DNA from: Rheinheimera sp.
Lineage (GTDB): Bacteria; Pseudomonadota; Gammaproteobacteria; Enterobacterales; Alteromonadaceae
Reading direction: 5' to 3'
NCBI RefSeq assembly: GCF_020217005.1
Contig: NZ_JAIWOI010000365.1
Location: 1 to 10,000 of the forward strand
Length of the DNA: 10,000 nt
Shown: piece after piece, positions 6,431-10,000 of the stretch
Position numbering within the stretch: position 1 is the first letter of the stretch
Layout: each line of letters starts with the position of its first letter
Program-made: the position numbers and the translations under genes
Notes under the pieces: model-generated
The model's input: the letters and a program-made list of their open reading frames with translations, nothing else
Databases searched by the model: none
What the model was told of the DNA's origin: nothing

Positions 6431-6955
6431 ATGTATTATGTGATTTCGATAGGGTCCAATATTCAGCCGGAGCAACATGTTGCTGCCGCAATAAGCCTAT
6501 TGGCGCGAGACTTTGGTTCATTGTATCTGTATCAACGTGTTTATACTCAGGCTGAGCTGGTTGAATCCAATAACGTATTTGTAAATTCGGTGTTGGTGCT
6601 AAACACAGAGCTCTCTGCCACAGCATTAAAAGAAGCGCTTTGTCGTATTGAAGAGCAACTTGGGCGGGATCGAAGCGACCCAAAACGTAGTGTAAAAGAT
6701 CGCACTTGTGATTTGGACATCCTAAGCTGCCTGCAGCAATGGTCTGATGATTGGATAACGCAACTGACCGAGTCTTACCTGCAACAAGTATTCGACCCAG
6801 TCAGTAAACAAGCGCCTATCCAGTTGGGGTATCAGTTATTTTCCGAGCGACCGGCCGCCATCTATTTTCAGGCTCAAACCGGTGACAAATTTATTCTCGA
6901 CCAAAAACCTGACGCCCTGATAAATTGGCTCGAAACCAGCTTCCTGCGCAATTAA
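6431..6955 (+). CDS. folK: FolK-like pterin pyrophosphokinase (divergent HPPK)
   Basis: This 174-aa protein resembles 6-hydroxymethyl-7,8-dihydropterin pyrophosphokinase, which transfers pyrophosphate from ATP to the pterin in folate synthesis. It has SIGSN at the N-terminus, VFVNS (N52, pterin contact), EEQLGRDR (R79, R81) and RTCDLDIL, with R91 and the two metal-binding aspartates D94 and D96. The loop before R91 is two residues longer than in E. coli and lacks the usual WGPR. The later VPHP...R..F.L signature, which carries the E. coli His115 and Arg121, is absent. The protein is about 15 residues longer than the usual 160. The ATG at 6431 has AGGAG only 4 nt upstream. From residue 136 on, the gene is overprinted on the end of the opposite folM-like gene. 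It may be a paralogue specialised for another pterin rather than the housekeeping FolK. Confidence 0.8.
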   Translation: MYYVISIGSNIQPEQHVAAAISLLARDFGSLYLYQRVYTQAELVESNNVFVNSVLVLNTELSATALKEALCRIEEQLGRDRSDPKRSVKDRTCDLDILSCLQQWSDDWITQLTESYLQQVFDPVSKQAPIQLGYQLFSERPAAIYFQAQTGDKFILDQKPDALINWLETSFLRN

Positions 6956-7528
6956 GGTTTGTTGCATCACCTGCTGTTTTTCGCTGTTGCTATGCTCTGG
7001 CAAAAACATAATAGGACCGGGCTGAATGCTGTTCACTCTGATCCTGGGCGCATAAGCTTTAGCCGCTGACTTCATTAAATTCTCCAATCCGGCCTTGGTG
7101 CTGCAATAGAGCGAGAAGGCCGGGTTGGGGTTTTCACTATAAATATCGGTGATATGCACTATTAAGCCGCCACCTTCTGTGGCGGCTATTTGTGGCGCCA
7201 GCTGCTGATTTAATAAAGCAGGTAGCTGCATATGTACTGCGAATAACGCCTGATAAAAACTTATAGGATCTTCACAATGAAGCTGATCTTTTTCAAATAA
7301 AGAAGCGTTATGTATTAACAGATCTATGCTGTTTTGCTGTTGCAACTTATGAACCGCTGCCATGACGGAGTCCGGCGACTGATAATCCACTACGAGTTGT
7401 GTCAGATACTGCTGTTCTGTATTAGCTTGTCGGGTCAGACCAAATACCTGATATCCCTCTGCACTGAGTTTCTCCGCCAGATAAGCACCAAGGCGGCGGC
7501 TTGTGCCTGTGATTACTGCTGTTTTCAT
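6836..7528 (-). CDS. folM: FolM-like dihydromonapterin/dihydropteridine reductase (SDR family)
   Basis: This is a 230-aa NADPH-dependent short-chain reductase. ATG 7528 is preceded by GGGG with 7-nt spacing; a TTG two codons upstream is less likely. The cofactor loop is TGTSRRLG (7-14), with arginine where classical SDRs have glycine, the hallmark of pteridine reductases. HNAS follows at about 73-76. The catalytic site has D128 (HITDIY) in place of the usual serine, then Y141 and K145 (YCSTK), as in Leishmania PTR1 and E. coli FolM. The C-terminal TG....IDGGR is the normal SDR ending. FolM makes tetrahydromonapterin, a cofactor for enzymes such as phenylalanine hydroxylase, and can also reduce dihydrofolate. 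Its last 39 codons lie antisense to the folK-like gene. It is divergent from the chemotaxis gene, with 175 bp between. Confidence 0.88.
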   Translation of the reverse strand: MKTAVITGTSRRLGAYLAEKLSAEGYQVFGLTRQANTEQQYLTQLVVDYQSPDSVMAAVHKLQQQNSIDLLIHNASLFEKDQLHCEDPISFYQALFAVHMQLPALLNQQLAPQIAATEGGGLIVHITDIYSENPNPAFSLYCSTKAGLENLMKSAAKAYAPRIRVNSIQPGPIMFLPEHSNSEKQQVMQQTLIAQEAGFEPIYQGVRFLVENKFVTGLSLKIDGGRSLGK

Positions 7529-7640
7529 TAACAAACCCCATTCATTGATTTGCAGACATATACGCCAGTCAGCTGTTTTAGTTCATTGACCTGATTACGC
7601 AGCAGCAAAGCGGAACAGTTGAATTATTTTTCACTAAAAT

Positions 7641-7666
7641 TTGGCAGAAAGTCATTCTGTTATCAA
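7641..7666 (+). promoter_or_regulatory. Weak candidate promoter of the chemotaxis receptor gene
   Basis: TTGGCA (7641-7646) and TGTTATCAA, an extended -10-like element (7658-7666), lie 40-60 nt before the ATG. The spacer between the hexamers is only 14 bp, so at most one may be real. No convincing sigma-28 (flagellar) promoter was seen, although TAAAATTT at 7635-7642 resembles its -35 half. Confidence 0.2.
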
Positions 7667-7703
7667 TACTTAGTCCAGTATTACATCCCTCCAAGGACTC
7701 ATT

Positions 7704-9320
7704 ATGAATCTGCACAGTATAAGAGTTAAAAGCAGTTTACCTATGCTTATTCTGGCTCTAACCTTATTAATCGTTGTCTCTATGTTTAGCTATCTGTCGG
7801 GGTTACAAAAAAACGCTCTGGCGATACAGGCGGATAATTTCCTTCAGGCAATCTCTGTAGTGTTAAACGCGGACAGAGATTTGTATCAGGCCAAGCTGGC
7901 GACCACCATGCATTTAAGTAAGCAGGGAGACAGCGCAGCGCTTGAAGCAGACGTGGAGGAAAACGCACAACAAGTTAAACAAAGGTTTTCAGATTATCTG
8001 AAATTTTTAAAGAACTATCCTGATGTCCAGCAGCAATTCTCAGAGTTTGAGCAGGATTATCAGTTGTGGTACCAAAGCGCTTTAGCTTTGCTGGAGGCAA
8101 GTAAAACGGGCAGCGCGGCAGCAGAGTTGATTGCTGAAGAGCAAAAACAGTTTGCAGCTTTGCGCCATGTATTAGATCAAGCCGGTGAAGCAGCATTGAA
8201 TAAATCTGTGAGCGAGCAACAAATATTGACCTCTGAGATCAGTTTTTTTCAAAATACCACCTACAGCATTACGGCTATTATCTTGTTAATTGCTGGCTGG
8301 TTTAGCTACAGCGTACCTAAGTCGCTTACAACCCAAATTAATACCCTAACAGAGCGCTTGTCTGAAATTGCCTCAGGCGATGGTGATTTAACAGCACGGC
8401 TGGACACCAACTCACAGGATGAATTTGCGGCACTGGCTGCGCAGTTTAATGGCTTTGTAGCGAATTTATGTCAACTGATAGCCTCAGTGTTGCAGCAGGC
8501 GGCTCAGCTAAGCAAGCTGACACAGGTTTTGTCCGAATCTGCGATTAAAACCAATGACATCACCAGATCCTTAAACGTGGCTTCAGACTCTATCGTCAGT
8601 GCTGTGCACGAAATGACGCTGGCCAATAAAGAAATGGCGCAAGTAGCGACAGATTCAGCACACGAAGCGGATGAGGCAAAAATGAGTGCAGAGCGTGGTC
8701 TGGTGGTCGTGACCAGCGTGACGCAAAGTATGGCAAACTTGACCAGGGACGTGGACAAAGCTTTGGCTTGCTCCGGTGAGTTGGAAAATAGCTCTGAAAA
8801 TATAGCCTCTGTATTGGATGTCATACGTGGAATAGCTGAACAAACTAATTTATTGGCATTAAATGCAGCTATTGAAGCAGCCAGGGCTGGGGAGCAGGGC
8901 AGAGGTTTTGCCGTAGTGGCTGATGAAGTGCGCACTTTGGCTTCCCGGACTCAGCAAAGCACTAACCATATTCAGGAAATGATTCAGGCACTGCAAAGTC
9001 GGGTGAATGAAGCTGCGACGGCGATTAACAGCGGCAAAACTAATGCTGATTTAACAGTTAGCAGTTTTTCGCAGGCCGAACAGGTATTCCGTCAGTTACA
9101 ACAATCCTCTATTAAGGTCAATGATATGGCGACTCAAACGGCATCTGCGACCGAGGAGCAGGCTTTGGTATCCGAGGAAATTACCAAAAACTTATATGCT
9201 TTACATGATCAGGCCAGTGCTGCAGGCGATATTGCTAAGGACAATGATCGTTTGTCGAATGAAATTCGTCAGTTATCTGATACCTTGTTTGGCTTAGTAG
9301 GCAAATTTAAAATCAGTTAG
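7704..9320 (+). CDS. Methyl-accepting chemotaxis protein
   Basis: This 538-aa inner-membrane receptor feeds the CheA/CheW signalling pathway. TM1 spans about residues 12-32. A mostly helical periplasmic sensor of about 150 residues follows, probably a four-helix bundle with no recognisable ligand motif. TM2 is about 185-204 and HAMP about 205-258. The cytoplasmic coiled-coil domain has the hairpin tip around 374-410 ([20 protein letters not shown], then [15 protein letters not shown]). Glutamine/glutamate pairs in the flanking helices are candidate methylation sites. The C-terminus (VGKFKIS) has no NWETF-type pentapeptide, so CheR and CheB would not be tethered to it. ATG 7704 has AAGGA 6 nt upstream. 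The gene stands alone and ends at the terminator at 9346-9386. The signal it senses cannot be told from sequence. Confidence 0.95.
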   Translation: MNLHSIRVKSSLPMLILALTLLIVVSMFSYLSGLQKNALAIQADNFLQAISVVLNADRDLYQAKLATTMHLSKQGDSAALEADVEENAQQVKQRFSDYLKFLKNYPDVQQQFSEFEQDYQLWYQSALALLEASKTGSAAAELIAEEQKQFAALRHVLDQAGEAALNKSVSEQQILTSEISFFQNTTYSITAIILLIAGWFSYSVPKSLTTQINTLTERLSEIASGDGDLTARLDTNSQDEFAALAAQFNGFVANLCQLIASVLQQAAQLSKLTQVLSESAIKTNDITRSLNVASDSIVSAVHEMTLANKEMAQVATDSAHEADEAKMSAERGLVVVTSVTQSMANLTRDVDKALACSGELENSSENIASVLDVIRGIAEQTNLLALNAAIEAARAGEQGRGFAVVADEVRTLASRTQQSTNHIQEMIQALQSRVNEAATAINSGKTNADLTVSSFSQAEQVFRQLQQSSIKVNDMATQTASATEEQALVSEEITKNLYALHDQASAAGDIAKDNDRLSNEIRQLSDTLFGLVGKFKIS

Positions 9321-9345
9321 CAGAATGTAAAAAGATGGGATTGCC

Positions 9346-9386
9346 AAAGGGCACGTTTTTGCATAAGCTGCGTGCCCTTTTTAATT
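9346..9386 (+). terminator. Rho-independent terminator after the chemotaxis gene
   Basis: AAAGGGCACG (9346-9355) pairs perfectly with CGTGCCCTTT (9371-9380) around a 15-nt loop, and the right arm runs into a TTTTT...TTTT tract. It lies 25 nt after the TAG stop at 9318-9320 and isolates the receptor gene from deoB. Confidence 0.88.
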
Positions 9387-9463
9387 TTGCCACTTGTGGC
9401 TGGCGTTATCTGGCCTCATGATCGTTTTTAAGTTCTCAGGCCTGATGTTAAAGGTAGGTAAGT

Positions 9464-10000
9464 ATGTCAAAGGCAGTAATTTTAGTCATGGATAGCTTTG
9501 GGATTGGTAGTGCGCCCGATGCTGAAAAATTCGGTGACGTCGGCGCCAATACCTTTGCCAGCATCAGCAAAGCATTTTTTCGTGCCAAAGGTCGTAAGTT
9601 GCATCTGCCCAATCTGTCCAGTTTAGGTTTGGTCAAAGCCGGTTTTGCTGCCAGTGGTGAAATGGCATTGGTCGAAGATAGTCCAACCCTGGTCGGTAGT
9701 TACGGTTATGCCCGCGAGCTCTCCAGCGGTAAAGACACCCCAAGTGGACATTGGGAAATTGCCGGTGTGCCTGTGTTATTTGACTGGGGCTATTTCCACG
9801 ATAAACAAAATAGCTTTCCTGCTGAACTGATTGACGAGTTAGTCCGCCGTACCGGTGTGCCTGGAATTTTAGGCAATTGCCACGCTTCAGGCACTGATAT
9901 TCTGGTGAAGCTGGGTGATGAACATGTCAAAACCGGCAAACCTATTTGTTATACCTCGGCGGACAGTGTGTTTCAGGTGGCAGCTCATGAAGAACATTTT
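9464..10000 (+). CDS. deoB: Phosphopentomutase, 5' part (gene continues beyond the window)
   Basis: The frame is open from ATG 9464 to the window edge, giving 179 codons of a protein normally about 405 aa. DeoB interconverts ribose- or deoxyribose-1-phosphate and the 5-phosphate, linking nucleoside catabolism to central metabolism in the cytosol. It belongs to the alkaline phosphatase-like superfamily. Visible hallmarks are MDSFGIG with metal ligand D10, KFGDVGANT, and [18 protein letters not shown], where T92 is the phosphorylated residue (Thr85 in the Bacillus cereus enzyme). GNCHASGT and YTSADSVFQ follow. Similarity to E. coli DeoB runs along the whole segment except a shortened stretch near 38-70. 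AAGG lies 9 nt and TAGG 5 nt before the ATG. It is separated from the upstream receptor gene by a terminator, so it has its own promoter; other deo genes may follow outside the window. Confidence 0.96.
   Translation, partial: MSKAVILVMDSFGIGSAPDAEKFGDVGANTFASISKAFFRAKGRKLHLPNLSSLGLVKAGFAASGEMALVEDSPTLVGSYGYARELSSGKDTPSGHWEIAGVPVLFDWGYFHDKQNSFPAELIDELVRRTGVPGILGNCHASGTDILVKLGDEHVKTGKPICYTSADSVFQVAAHEEHF

Noticed and set aside
6420..6683. An 87-codon minus-strand frame opposite the start of the folK-like gene.
   Set aside because: It has no domain. Unlike the real folM overlap, it is not part of a recognisable protein.
8504..8935. A 143-codon minus-strand frame opposite the chemotaxis receptor.
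   Set aside because: It is rich in Ser, Ala and Thr as expected from reading receptor coiled-coil codons backwards, with no motif or ribosome site. Shadow frame.

Overview
The window looks like ordinary chromosome of a gammaproteobacterium. Gene content and protein style suggest an Alteromonadales-type marine or aquatic genus such as Rheinheimera, Alishewanella or a relative; this is inference, because no rRNA or other taxonomic marker is present. Base composition appears even, with no integrase, transposase, CRISPR array or other mark of recent transfer.

Layout. Bases 9-293 carry a three-gene tRNA cluster, Phe(GAA)-Thr(TGT)-Phe(GAA), whose two tRNA-Phe genes are identical. A strong bidirectional terminator (297-335) separates it from a minus-strand HAD sugar-phosphate phosphatase of the YniC/HxpB type (371-1039). 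A secreted M61 metallopeptidase with a PDZ domain follows on the plus strand (1233-3062). It converges on, and overlaps, a small HxlR-family regulator (3029-3379). That regulator is divergent from a zinc-free MDR oxidoreductase (3477-4487), with a nested dyad in the shared intergenic region, so the two probably form a regulator-target pair. The oxidoreductase in turn overlaps tail-to-tail a secreted PHB-depolymerase-like esterase (4466-5461), whose motif order is circularly permuted.

Bases 5639-7528 hold the least ordinary part. An MBL-fold hydrolase (5639-6415) is followed after 15 nt by a divergent FolK-like pterin pyrophosphokinase (6431-6955). The folK-like gene overlaps the end of an oppositely oriented folM-like dihydromonapterin/dihydropteridine reductase (6836-7528) by 120 bp, with codons exactly in register. 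Together they look like a small reduced-pterin module. The FolK-like protein lacks the usual second half of the HPPK active site, so its reaction is uncertain.

The window ends with a methyl-accepting chemotaxis protein (7704-9320), a rho-independent terminator (9346-9386), and the first 179 codons of phosphopentomutase deoB, which runs off the edge at 10000.

A recurring feature is tail-to-tail gene overlap (34, 22 and 120 bp) with no terminator hairpin between the partners. No defence system or clearly new multi-gene system was found. The best leads are the overprinted FolK-like/FolM pair with its MBL partner, and the permuted esterase.
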